Assembly: GCA_964498125.1 (NCBI GenBank)
Contig: CAZCGE010000127.1
Location: 1 to 33,371 of the forward strand
DNA: 33,371 nucleotides
Direction: 5' to 3'
Source: CAMDBL01 sp964498125
Lineage (GTDB): Bacteria; Pseudomonadota; Alphaproteobacteria; Rhizobiales; Hyphomicrobiaceae
Shown in pieces: positions 8,954 to 16,724 of this stretch. A model generated the notes under the pieces. The model saw nothing but the letters and a program-made list of their open reading frames with translations. It did no database searches and was not told where the DNA came from. The position numbers and the translations under genes are program-made. The stretch's first letter is position 1. Each line of letters starts with the position of its first letter.

Positions 8954-10252
8954 TCAGCTCTGCGGCGTCCCGCCGTCTTTCTTGCCGGCCATGTCCGCCA
9001 CCTCGACGCGCAGCACTTTTTCGACGATACGCGGCAGATTGTCGTCGAGCCATTGGCGCAACATCGGCCGCAGTAGCTCGGTGACGGTGTCCTCCATCGA
9101 GCGCTGCGGGATGCCAGGCATGGCTTGGCCCGCCGGCTTCGGCACGCCGCCGCTCTTCGCACCTGGCTGCGCCACCACCGCCGGCGTGGCGATGACCGCC
9201 GCCGGTGATGCCGGCCGCGTCTTGCCGGCCGTCGGCATGGCTTGTGGCGCTTTGGCGACGGCAGGCGCCTGGGCAACCGGGGGCACGCGCGACAGCGATG
9301 CGGCAACAGCGGTCACAGCCGGCTTCGCTGCACCAGCAGGGGTGGCCAAACTCGCGGCCAGGGCATCGAGCGCCGCCGCGGTCGCGATATTGGCTGCCGT
9401 CTCCACGGCCGCGATGGCGTTGGCATCAGCATGGCCGGCGTTGATGTCTGGCGTGGCGCCAGCGTCCCATTGCGCGTACTCGGGGCGCGGTGCCGCTGCT
9501 GTAGCCGAAGCCGCAGCTACCTTAGTAGTCTTTGCCTCGACTCGCTGATCGAGCGGCGGTAGTGCAGCCCGGTTGTGCACCATGGCCTGCGGCTCCGGCA
9601 ACGCGGCTGGAACCCGCGGCGGCACACTATCGATGCCGAAGCCGATGCTCGACGGCGGCGCAGGTCTGGCTGGCGGGCGAGCAAACATCGCCAGCGCATC
9701 GTTCACGCCATTGGCGAGCGTCGTCGCGGCGCCGTTGGACTTGGCCTCCTGCACGGGAGCAGCGCGGGCCAGCCGCCACTCCGGCGAATTGTCGAGCGGC
9801 CCGCCACGGTTGGGCGCAGGTGGGACAGGCGGTGGGACAGCGACGTTGACAGCGGCAGGCTTGGGACTGACCGCCGCCGCGACGACGGCGCCCACAAGCG
9901 CTGGCATGTCCTCGACCAGATCAGCCAGGTCTTCGTCCAGCAGCATGTGATTGAGGGCGTTGTGATCTTGACCGTTACCCTGGTGACCATTCGCCGCCGC
10001 GGTTGAACGCGCCGCAGGTGGCGGTTGTGGGGGGATCGCCGCGGGTGCCGCAGCCACAGGGGCAGGCGACACCTTGGGCGTCACGAGCCCAGCGCCGTCA
10101 TTGGGTCGATCGCGCAGCGGAAATGGCCGGCGGGATTCGGCCGGCTCGCCCGCTGGCGTTTTGCCGGCAGCTGGCTCGTCGGCGATGATCTTGCGAATGG
10201 ATGCCAGGATATCATCCATGCTCGGCTCGGAAGCCTTGTCCTGTTGCGCCAT
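8954..10252 (-). CDS. popZ: PopZ polar organising protein (DUF2497)
   Basis: A 432-residue protein with the two conserved ends of the PopZ/DUF2497 family. The N-terminal helix PSMDDILASIRKIIADE is at about residues 10-26. A C-terminal helical region at about 385-425 contains MEDTVTELLRPMLRQWLDDN and NLPRIVEKVLRVEVADMA. In Caulobacter the N-terminal helix binds client proteins and the C-terminus drives polar matrix assembly that tethers the chromosome origin region. The middle 350 residues are a Pro/Ala-rich, probably disordered linker, much longer than in the about 177-residue Caulobacter protein. ATG at 10252 is preceded by AGAGG. It lies between tolC and valS, an order conserved in alphaproteobacteria. 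Confidence 0.9.
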   Translation of the reverse strand: MAQQDKASEPSMDDILASIRKIIADEPAAGKTPAGEPAESRRPFPLRDRPNDGAGLVTPKVSPAPVAAAPAAIPPQPPPAARSTAAANGHQGNGQDHNALNHMLLDEDLADLVEDMPALVGAVVAAAVSPKPAAVNVAVPPPVPPAPNRGGPLDNSPEWRLARAAPVQEAKSNGAATTLANGVNDALAMFARPPARPAPPSSIGFGIDSVPPRVPAALPEPQAMVHNRAALPPLDQRVEAKTTKVAAASATAAAPRPEYAQWDAGATPDINAGHADANAIAAVETAANIATAAALDALAASLATPAGAAKPAVTAVAASLSRVPPVAQAPAVAKAPQAMPTAGKTRPASPAAVIATPAVVAQPGAKSGGVPKPAGQAMPGIPQRSMEDTVTELLRPMLRQWLDDNLPRIVEKVLRVEVADMAGKKDGGTPQS

Positions 10253-10474
10253 CTCTTACCTCTTCGCGACCTAGCAGCACACGAGGCGCACACGACGAGA
10301 GCGCCCCCCCGTCTCCGATCGTGCGCACTGGTGGCTGCAACGTACCATACCGGCCAGCCTATCGGCCCGCCAAGCCGAGTCTGGAACGCACAGACTCCAC
10401 GCCAATGAGTGGCGTTAGCCTGAAGCGGTGGCGATGGTAAGGCAAGCACCCAGTCGCGGTATTGACAGGTATTT

Positions 10475-12001
10475 CTACTGCCCCGCCGCGGGCTTGGCGG
10501 ATTTCGACGTTTTAGTGGCCCAAGTCTTGGCCGGGGCCTTCTCGGACTGGGTCTCGGACGTATCCATCGTCTCGCGCCGACCGTCGGCATGGGTGATGCT
10601 GATGCTCAGCCACTTACCGCGGGCCTCATGGTAATGCACGTCCGGATCATAGACGCTGGACGACAGCGCCAGTTCCTGAGCATTGAGACGGCCAACAGCC
10701 GCAATCGCCGCGTAACTGTTGGTGATCAATGCGCTCTGTGTCGTCGCCAATGTCACTTCCGCGGATACCAACTCCTGCTCGGCGTTCAGCACGTCCAGCA
10801 CGGTGCGCTGGCCGACGCGCTCTTCCTCACGCACGCCTTGCAGCGCCGTGCGGCCGGCTTCGACGGCCACCTGGTCGGAGATGAGCTGCGCCTTGGAGGC
10901 CTGCAGCTTGGACCATGCCGAAACCACGTTCGCCTGTGCCTCCGAGCGAAACTGCTCGATCTGCTGCAACCGGCTGACATGCTGATGCTTGGCGGCCCGC
11001 ACCCGAGCTCTGACTTCTCCACCCTCGTAAATCGGCACGCTCAGCCGGGCCAGCACGCTGGCCGACTCCTGCTGCTGCGTCGAGCGTGAGAGGTTGAAAG
11101 TGTTGTCATATGAGGCCCGCACGTCGATCGAAGGCAGTAATTCGCCGCCGATTTTGTCGACATTCGCGCGCGCGGATTCCTCAATATACAGGGCCCCGAT
11201 AATGGTTGGAGCCTCTTTCGCCGCGACCGCCTGCGCCTCGGCCAGGGTTTTCGGAAGGTGCTTGTCGGGGGACCTCGGCGCGACGAGATTGCTCGGCGGA
11301 TGGCCAACCACACGCTCGAACGACGCACGACTTGATTTGAGGTTGGCTCGCGCCAGCTCCAACTGCGACACCGACAAAGCTCGGCGAGACTCCGCTTGCG
11401 CCACGTCGGTCCGTGTCACTTCACCGACGGCAAACCGATCCTGCGTCGCTTTCAATTCCTTCGACAGCACGTTCAGATTGTTTTCGCGCAGCCGCAAAAT
11501 GGCCTGATCGCGCACCACATCCATGTAGGCCGTGGCGGCCGCCAGCAAAACCTGCTGCTCGATGCCACGCAGCTGCTCGCGCGCGGCACGCACATTGCTT
11601 TCCGCCTCGCGCATCGCATTCAGGTCGCGGAAGCCCTTGAACAAAGATTGCGTGAGGGTAACGTCGTAACCCTTGGTATTCAGCCGCCCTTCGTTGATCG
11701 AATCGGGTGTCACATCAGTCTTGCGATGTTCGGCGTCGGCACCGGCATCGATTTTTGGCCGAAAGCCTGAGGTGGCCTGCGCCACACCTTCATCGGTTGC
11801 GCGCAACAGGGCGCGCTGGGAATCCAGCTGAGGATTGTATTTGTAGGCGGCGGCCAGCGCCTCCCGCAGTGACTCGGCCGCGGCTGGACAGGCGGTCACA
11901 GCGAACGCCACGGCAACCGTCAACGCTGTCAGCACACGGGGCGGTTGCCGCCGCGCCGTCCCGACATTCGCGCCACCTGAAGTGTAGCTTCGGCTCCGCA
12001 C
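10475..12001 (-). CDS. TolC-family outer membrane efflux/secretion protein
   Basis: A 508-residue TolC-type protein that should form a trimeric outer-membrane and periplasmic channel for type I secretion or drug efflux. A signal peptide is visible: basic n-region, hydrophobic core VLTALTVAVAFAVTA, cleavage after AAA near residue 42. Two repeats of the efflux-protein fold follow, with LTQSLFKGFRDLNAMREAE, VGEVTRTDVAQAESRRA and VGQRTVLDVLNAEQELVSAE as the paired hallmark segments. The C-terminus is a Lys/Thr/Ala-rich tail of about 40 residues. GTG at 12001 is chosen because GAGGGG precedes it at good spacing; an ATG at 12079 is in the same frame but leaves the signal peptide far from the start. 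No membrane-fusion or ABC partner gene is nearby. Confidence 0.88.
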   Translation of the reverse strand: MRSRSYTSGGANVGTARRQPPRVLTALTVAVAFAVTACPAAAESLREALAAAYKYNPQLDSQRALLRATDEGVAQATSGFRPKIDAGADAEHRKTDVTPDSINEGRLNTKGYDVTLTQSLFKGFRDLNAMREAESNVRAAREQLRGIEQQVLLAAATAYMDVVRDQAILRLRENNLNVLSKELKATQDRFAVGEVTRTDVAQAESRRALSVSQLELARANLKSSRASFERVVGHPPSNLVAPRSPDKHLPKTLAEAQAVAAKEAPTIIGALYIEESARANVDKIGGELLPSIDVRASYDNTFNLSRSTQQQESASVLARLSVPIYEGGEVRARVRAAKHQHVSRLQQIEQFRSEAQANVVSAWSKLQASKAQLISDQVAVEAGRTALQGVREEERVGQRTVLDVLNAEQELVSAEVTLATTQSALITNSYAAIAAVGRLNAQELALSSSVYDPDVHYHEARGKWLSISITHADGRRETMDTSETQSEKAPAKTWATKTSKSAKPAAGQ

Positions 12002-12409
12002 CCCATCCCCCTCACTGCGACAAGCAACGTGACCGGCACATAGCGCGATTCGCCCACCCGAAAATCGCCACCCGCCCATAATGCACTCTGCAATAACAAC
12101 CCCGTCCGAACGTCCGCCCCGCAACAGACGGAGGCACCATACAGGAAGCCGGCGCCTTGTTGCGCGTGCACAAGCTCATTTCCAGTGCGGCGTTGCCCCT
12201 GAGCCACAATGGCTTAAATCGAGCGGAGAATGTGAAACGTGCACCGATTCGCGGCTGATTTGGGCGATGCCAGGGACTAAGGCAGGACTGCAGGGCAAAC
12301 CCAAGTGAGGCAAAGCCGCCACGCTGCGCTGCGGCATCATGCACACCGCGGTCCGACCTTTGGCCACACCACTGCCCGGCACACCCGGACCAGGAGGGCA
12401 ACGGCCTGT
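12002..12409. other. Intergenic region upstream of the tolC-like gene
   Basis: About 400 bases between the tolC-like start and the repeat at the end of the pcm-like gene. Open frames here are extensions of neighbours or chance frames with no recognisable motif. It probably contains the tolC promoter on the minus strand, but I cannot point to a convincing -35/-10 pair. Confidence 0.45.
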
Positions 12410-12477
12410 TAGAGCATTTTCCGCCAAAGTGGCCACCGGTTTGACGCAGAAAATGCGACAAATAAAGGACTAGAGCG
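12410..12477. repeat. Partial copy of dispersed palindromic repeat
   Basis: Begins TTAGAGCATTTTCCGCC and ends with CAAATAAAGGACTAGAGCG. It matches the right half of the composite repeat at 15417-15520 (reverse orientation) and the left half of 33114-33217. It is truncated a few bases into the second palindrome. Its CTAGAGCG end supplies, on the minus strand, the TAG stop codon of the pcm-like gene. Confidence 0.75.
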
Positions 12478-13141
12478 AGAAGCCGGGCTCCAGCTCGAAA
12501 CCTGGCAGCACGGCCGTCCTGGCATCGAACGCCGCGCGGCGATCGAAGTGCATGCCGTGCCGCCGCCAGATCACCGCATGATCGCCACCGGCACCGACCC
12601 ACACCGCGACCATGCGACCGCCGTCCTTCAATTGATCGAGCAGCGCACTGGGCGGTCGGGCCACGGCGCCATTGATGATAATGGCATCATAGGGCGCATC
12701 CTCGGGGTGCCCCTTGGCGAGGTCGGCCGTGACGATCCGGGCATTGCCGGCTCCTGCACCCAACAGTGCCGCCGCCGCCTGGCGCGCCAGCGCCACATCG
12801 CTTTCCACGCCAATGACGTCGCCGGCCAGGCGCGCCAGCACGGCGGTCGCGTATCCCGTCCCAGCGCCGATCTCGAGCACCCGCTCGCCGGGCTCGACAC
12901 GCGCCAACTGGATCAGTTGCGCCAGCGTGCGCGGCGCCAGCAGCAGGCGTGGCGTCGGCGTCACCGCGGCGCCGGTCAAACGCAGGTCGTCATCGATGTA
13001 GGCCATCGCCCTGAGCTGGGAGGGCAGGAACGCCTCGCGGTTGACCTCGCCCATCGCCCGCAGGATGCGCCGGTCTGTGATGTCGCACGGCCGCAGCTGG
13101 GATTCGACCATGTTGCTGCGTTGCATGGCGAAGTCGCTCAT
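12470..13141 (-). CDS. PCMT-family protein-L-isoaspartate O-methyltransferase-like protein
   Basis: A 223-residue SAM-dependent methyltransferase of the protein-L-isoaspartate methyltransferase family, which would repair isoaspartyl residues. The SAM-binding motif VLEIGAGTGYATAVLARLAG is at residues 88-107, with GxGxG at 92-96, followed by an acidic residue after VIGVESD. Where classical PCMTs carry the substrate loop GQTIS, this protein has GAAVTPTPRLLLAPR. I believe this is usual in the alphaproteobacterial subgroup next to tolC, and it leaves the true activity open. ATG at 13141 follows GAGGGAGAGCAGG. It is the first gene of the block with tolC, popZ and valS. The stop codon TAG lies inside a dispersed repeat. 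Confidence 0.83.
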   Translation of the reverse strand: MSDFAMQRSNMVESQLRPCDITDRRILRAMGEVNREAFLPSQLRAMAYIDDDLRLTGAAVTPTPRLLLAPRTLAQLIQLARVEPGERVLEIGAGTGYATAVLARLAGDVIGVESDVALARQAAAALLGAGAGNARIVTADLAKGHPEDAPYDAIIINGAVARPPSALLDQLKDGGRMVAVWVGAGGDHAVIWRRHGMHFDRRAAFDARTAVLPGFELEPGFSL

Positions 13142-13419
13142 CGGCCTGCTCTCCCTCGGGCTCCCGGACCGCCCGGGGCCCCGCAACGCCCCTTGTACTC
13201 CGGAGCGGGCGTGAGATACCAGCCGATGCCGAGCCTCGAGGCTGCGGCGCGCCGACGCAAACACAGCGGCGGCCGGCTGCCAGATGACGCGCGCGGGGAC
13301 ATTGTGCAAGGCCGAGGCCTTGTGTTACACGCTGCGCAGCCTCAGATTATGGGTTCTGCCCCTGCCCGGCTCGTTCGGCGCGGCGGCATTGCTGTAATCC
13401 GACGCCTCATCCTTGGTTG

Positions 13420-13494
13420 GGCCACGTGGCGGAGTGGTTGACGTAGCGGACTGCAAATCCGCGCACGCCGGTTCGATTCCGGCCGTGGCCTCCA
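13420..13494 (+). tRNA. tRNA-Cys(GCA)
   Basis: A 75-base cloverleaf including encoded CCA. Acceptor GGCCACG pairs with CGTGGCC, with U as discriminator base. The anticodon stem GCGGA/TCCGC encloses loop CTGCAAA with anticodon GCA at 13453-13455. The T-arm GCCGG-TTCGATT-CCGGC is complete. The D-arm contains GCGGAGTGGTTGACGTAGC, as expected for bacterial tRNA-Cys. Confidence 0.95.
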
Positions 13495-13667
13495 GGATCG
13501 CCCCCTTTGATGCTGCCCAGCCCCTGTGGATCGAGGGGTGGATTGCGCGAGCGGGCAGCGAATGCCCTTTTCAGCCTTCTCGCCCTGCTGCACCCGTGGC
13601 AACGTCGCTTGCTGTGCGGTCGCCTGCTGGGGAACATGTGTTTTCGCCGGCAAGCCATGGCTTGCAC

Positions 13668-13694
13668 AGGTGTCCGAGTGGTTCAGGAGCCAGC
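13668..13694 (+). other. tRNA-Ser-like 5' fragment in a leader
   Basis: AGGTGTCCGAGTGGTT (13668-13683) followed by CAGGAGCCAGCC looks like the acceptor-end and D-arm part of a bacterial tRNA-Ser gene. The anticodon arm, variable arm and 3' half are absent, so it is not a functional tRNA. The AGGAG within it sits 7 bases before the ATG of the next gene and serves as its ribosome binding site. Chance resemblance is possible over so short a length. Confidence 0.4.
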
Positions 13695-13695
13695 C

Positions 13696-14499
13696 ATGCC
13701 TCTCACGCTTTCCGAACTCATGATCCAGATTTTAGGCGCCGGCGCACTGCTGATCGGCGTCCTCTTCCTCACCATCGGTTTCTACATCGCCTTTCTGCGC
13801 ACGTGCGATGAGAAAACCTCGATCCGTCTGCCGGTCATCGGCTATCTGTGCAAAGAGAATATCGGCATGGCCTTTGTCTCCACCGGCATTGTCGCGCTGG
13901 GCTTCTTCGTTTCCAACGTATTCATCGCGGATAAGATCAAGGAAATTTCCCGGGAGCGGGAAAAATTGCTCACTGACGCCGCGAGTGAAATGCGACAGCG
14001 CTTTTCCGGCAAGACCCAGTTCGACGGCAACGACCGCTCACAGATTGATTTTCTCGTCAAATTCGTGCAGCGCATCGACCCCAAGAGCGGCCATGCCTTT
14101 TATTTCGCCGGGGAACTCAGCCGCATCGAGCGGCGCAAGCAGGACAGCTGGCCCTTCTTTTTCAGATACATTGAAATGCAAAGTATTTTGCCAGACGGCG
14201 AGCGCGGCGGCCATACCGTCGCCGAACTCTGCTATAATCGTCCGCGTGGCTTTTGCCCGCAGCGAACGGCCTACATCCGCCACCTGCTCGCCAACGATTT
14301 CTATGATACGGGCAAGGCTGCACCAAATGCGGCGGAGCGCAGGGAGTTCTACACGCGGGCATACTGTCAAACCGAGTTGTTGCTGAAAGACTATCCTGGC
14401 GGATTTGCCCAATTCACGCCGACGTCGGTGATCCGATCCGAAGTCTCTACGGACCTGAAGGCGGGTGGGGGCGGCGAGATGCCTTCCTGTGGCGCCTGA
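13696..14499 (+). CDS. Unknown membrane protein with two N-terminal helices
   Basis: A 267-residue protein I do not recognise. It has two hydrophobic segments, about residues 8-33 (ILGAGALLIGVLFLTIGFYI) and 55-76 (IGMAFVSTGIVALGFFVSNV). A charged helical stretch IADKIKEISREREKLLTDAA follows, then a soluble domain of about 180 residues. That domain contains several cysteines (LCYN, GFCPQ, AYCQ, PSCGA) and aromatic-rich parts. The hairpin topology would put both the N-terminus and the large domain on the same side. ATG at 13696 has AGGAG 7 bases upstream. Base composition is slightly lower in GC than its neighbours. It stands alone between tRNA-Cys and the CinA-like gene, so context does not suggest a function. 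Confidence 0.7.
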   Translation: MPLTLSELMIQILGAGALLIGVLFLTIGFYIAFLRTCDEKTSIRLPVIGYLCKENIGMAFVSTGIVALGFFVSNVFIADKIKEISREREKLLTDAASEMRQRFSGKTQFDGNDRSQIDFLVKFVQRIDPKSGHAFYFAGELSRIERRKQDSWPFFFRYIEMQSILPDGERGGHTVAELCYNRPRGFCPQRTAYIRHLLANDFYDTGKAAPNAAERREFYTRAYCQTELLLKDYPGGFAQFTPTSVIRSEVSTDLKAGGGGEMPSCGA

Positions 14500-14651
14500 G
14501 TGGAGCTGTGCGGCGCGCAACCGCCTCGGCGCGCCCTCGCCCAAGCTCTGTTCGAAACCATCATATTCGAGTAATCACATGCCGACTGGCGGCGGTCCGG
14601 GGATGACATCCGGCCCAAGCCCCCACGGCGCGCATGCACAAAGAGGACCTT

Positions 14652-15413
14652 ATGGCCGAGGCATCAGAACAAGTGACCCAGGACATCGTCACGGCAGCCG
14701 TCCTGGTGATCGGCGACGAGATCCTGTCCGGCCGCACCAAGGACAAGAACATCGGCTATATTGCCGACCATCTGACCGCCATCGGCATACAGCTCAAGGA
14801 AGTGCGCGTCGTCGCCGATGACGAGGCCGACATCGTCGTCGCCATCAACGCGCTGCGCCAGCGCTGGGACTACGTGTTCACCACCGGCGGCATCGGCCCG
14901 ACGCACGACGACATTACCGCCGACTGTGTCGCCAAGGCGTTCGGCGTCGGCATCGATCATCACCCGGAAGCCTCCGCGCTTCTGCTCGAGAACTGGAAGA
15001 AGCGCGGCGTCGAAGCCACGCCCGCTCGCATGCGCATGGCCCGCATCCCCGACGGCGCCCGCCTGATTCGCAATTCCGTCTCAGTCGCGCCCGGCTTCAT
15101 GATCGGCAATGTCATCACCATGGCCGGCATCCCCAGTGTCATGCAGGTGATGCTCGACGATGCCTGCCAGTACTTGAAAACCGGCAAGAAGATGCAGTCG
15201 CTCACCATCGACTGCGGCCGGCCCGAGGGTGAGATCGCCGACGTGTTCGGCGAGCACCAGAAGCTCTATCCGGACGTGCAGATGGGCAGCTACCCGATCA
15301 TGCGCGACAACCGCCCAACCACCCAGCTTGTGCTGCGCTCGACCGATCCAGCACGCCTGGCAGAAGCCGAGGCCGGGCTGCAAGCCAAGCTCGCCACGTT
15401 GCCGCGACGCTGA
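14652..15413 (+). CDS. CinA-like molybdopterin-binding domain protein (COG1058)
   Basis: A 253-residue protein made of a single MoaB/Mog-type domain, as in the N-terminal half of CinA. The hallmark AAVLVIGDEILSGRTKDKN is near residue 15, and the phosphate-binding loop VFTTGGIGPTHDDITADC is at about residues 75-92. The C-terminal nicotinamide-nucleotide amidase domain of full CinA is missing, which is usual for this shorter subgroup. CinA N-domains hydrolyse ADP-ribose; whether this one does is inferred only. ATG at 14652 follows AGAGG; an ATG at 14634 is an alternative adding six residues. A dispersed repeat begins 3 bases after the stop. Confidence 0.85.
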   Translation: MAEASEQVTQDIVTAAVLVIGDEILSGRTKDKNIGYIADHLTAIGIQLKEVRVVADDEADIVVAINALRQRWDYVFTTGGIGPTHDDITADCVAKAFGVGIDHHPEASALLLENWKKRGVEATPARMRMARIPDGARLIRNSVSVAPGFMIGNVITMAGIPSVMQVMLDDACQYLKTGKKMQSLTIDCGRPEGEIADVFGEHQKLYPDVQMGSYPIMRDNRPTTQLVLRSTDPARLAEAEAGLQAKLATLPRR

Positions 15414-15416
15414 GGT

Positions 15417-15520
15417 TAGAGCGCTTTCCACTCGCAATGAATCAGGGGAAAGCGCTCTAGTCCTTTGTTCATCGCATTTTCTGCGCCAAACCGGTGCCCA
15501 CTTTGGCGGAAAATGCTCTA
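15417..15520. repeat. Full composite palindromic repeat
   Basis: Two consecutive palindromes. The first, 15417-15460, has arms TAGAGCGCTTTCC and GGAAAGCGCTCTA. The second, about 15474-15520, has arms GCATTTTCTGCGCCAAA and TTTGGCGGAAAATGC. CCTTTGTTCATC joins them. The same composite occurs inverted at 33114-33217 and in part at 12410-12477 and 22923-23018. It lies between the CinA-like gene and a convergent unknown gene, and could form terminator-like hairpins. Confidence 0.85.
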
Positions 15521-15530
15521 GCAGCCACGC

Positions 15531-16133
15531 TCAGGTGGTGATGGGCGCCTCTTGCTCGTGCGATGGCGCTGCTGGGCGAGCGGTCGTGTCGCCAAAGAGA
15601 TCATAGTGCAGCTCGAGGGCGTCGAGAAAAGCTGCCGCCAAGTCCAGCACCGCACCCAGCTCCACGGTCGCGGCCAGCACGAATGCCTCGGTGATTTTCA
15701 GCTCAGCGCCCGCCGGAAAAGCCGTTGCATCGTCCCCGATCAGCCCACGACTGCGCAAGTAGGCAATGCTGTCGCGACCGGTCTGGAAATCCAGCGCCGT
15801 CGTATCGGTAAATTCGGCGGCGGCGTCCGCCACGACATGAGTTGCCGATACGAACAGGTTGGTGATGGCATCCAGCCTGCTATCGACGCGACGCACCTGC
15901 TCGGCATGCTCGCGCGCCCTCATGACCCGTGCCAACAATTTTGTCTCGGTGGCGCGCACCCCTTCAAGGTACATGCGCTGACCCGCACGCCTGAGTTGCG
16001 GCGGCACCGGTGGGCTGGCCTCGATCTCGGCCGGCGGCGACATGGCGATCAAATCCTCGCCATACGCCAGCACGGCGTCGAGATGGTCAGCAATGAGATA
16101 GATCGACGGACTGAGCGATTTGATGCCAGACAT
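15531..16133 (-). CDS. Unknown helical protein
   Basis: A 200-residue protein I do not recognise. The sequence is rich in Ala, Glu, Leu and Arg and looks almost wholly helical, without signal peptide or membrane segment. It opens MSGIKSLSPSIYLIADHLDA, followed by a Pro-rich stretch (SPPAEIEASPPVPPQ, about residues 32-46) and long amphipathic helices. ATG at 16133 is chosen because AGGA lies 7 bases upstream; a second ATG is directly in front of it at 16136. It is 69 bases downstream of another unknown gene (16203-16538) and probably cotranscribed with it. Codon use fits a real gene, and a dispersed repeat lies just beyond the stop. Confidence 0.65.
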   Translation of the reverse strand: MSGIKSLSPSIYLIADHLDAVLAYGEDLIAMSPPAEIEASPPVPPQLRRAGQRMYLEGVRATETKLLARVMRAREHAEQVRRVDSRLDAITNLFVSATHVVADAAAEFTDTTALDFQTGRDSIAYLRSRGLIGDDATAFPAGAELKITEAFVLAATVELGAVLDLAAAFLDALELHYDLFGDTTARPAAPSHEQEAPITT

Positions 16134-16202
16134 CATGCATTCCTGGTTTCGCATCGGCGGTTGCTGCCGGTTGCCCCGGACGAGCGGCCGACGCCTTGCA
16201 AA

Positions 16203-16538
16203 TCATGAGTGTGAAGGCACAGCCGCCACGACCACGGCCAACGCGGCCTCGACGTCGGAGCAGGTGAGCGCCAGCCAGAGGCCAAGCGTCGACTCGAACG
16301 CCGCTTGCCAGCGCGCATGCGGGTCGGAAAAACACGCAATGTCTTCCAGGCTGGCCAGGATCGTCTGATCGTCCAGCACCGCATCGAGCGCCAAGCACTG
16401 ACGCAGCCGCCCAACTTCCTGCACCAGACCAACGCGCTGCCTGCCGCGCTCCTCGCGCTCAAAGCCCACGACCGAGCCCTGCCGCGTCGCCGTACTCACA
16501 CTGGCTCTGGGTGCAACAGCCGCCAAACCTATCGTCAT
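16203..16538 (-). CDS. Small unknown protein
   Basis: A 111-residue protein without recognised family. The N-terminal 25 residues are Ala/Thr/Ser-rich. The remainder reads as helices, e.g. GLVQEVGRLRQCLALDAVLD, a DPHARWQAAFESTLG segment and a hydrophobic C-terminus. No signal peptide. The ribosome binding site is poor (only a G-rich run upstream), so the start is uncertain. It precedes the unknown gene at 15531-16133 by 69 bases on the same strand, which suggests a two-gene unit. It could also be a chance frame. Confidence 0.45.
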   Translation of the reverse strand: MTIGLAAVAPRASVSTATRQGSVVGFEREERGRQRVGLVQEVGRLRQCLALDAVLDDQTILASLEDIACFSDPHARWQAAFESTLGLWLALTCSDVEAALAVVVAAVPSHS

Positions 16539-16724
16539 GTCAGGCCCCCACTGAAGTCTCGAGGCGATGACGCGCCGACACGCTGGCCAGCCAACAACTG
16601 GTGCTGCTTATCCTGTGATTCGTCGGCGCAACGAAACCGGATAACGCCAACGGCGCACGCATTGCCCCCGCCATGCACCGGCTATCCCCAGGCTTTGCCG
16701 GTGCCGGCAGGGCGCCAACCCTCC

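Noticed and set aside
12548..13441. A 297-codon plus-strand frame opposite the pcm-like gene
   Set aside because: Runs through the antisense of a methyltransferase gene with a clear SAM motif and into tRNA-Cys; composition is that of a shadow frame.
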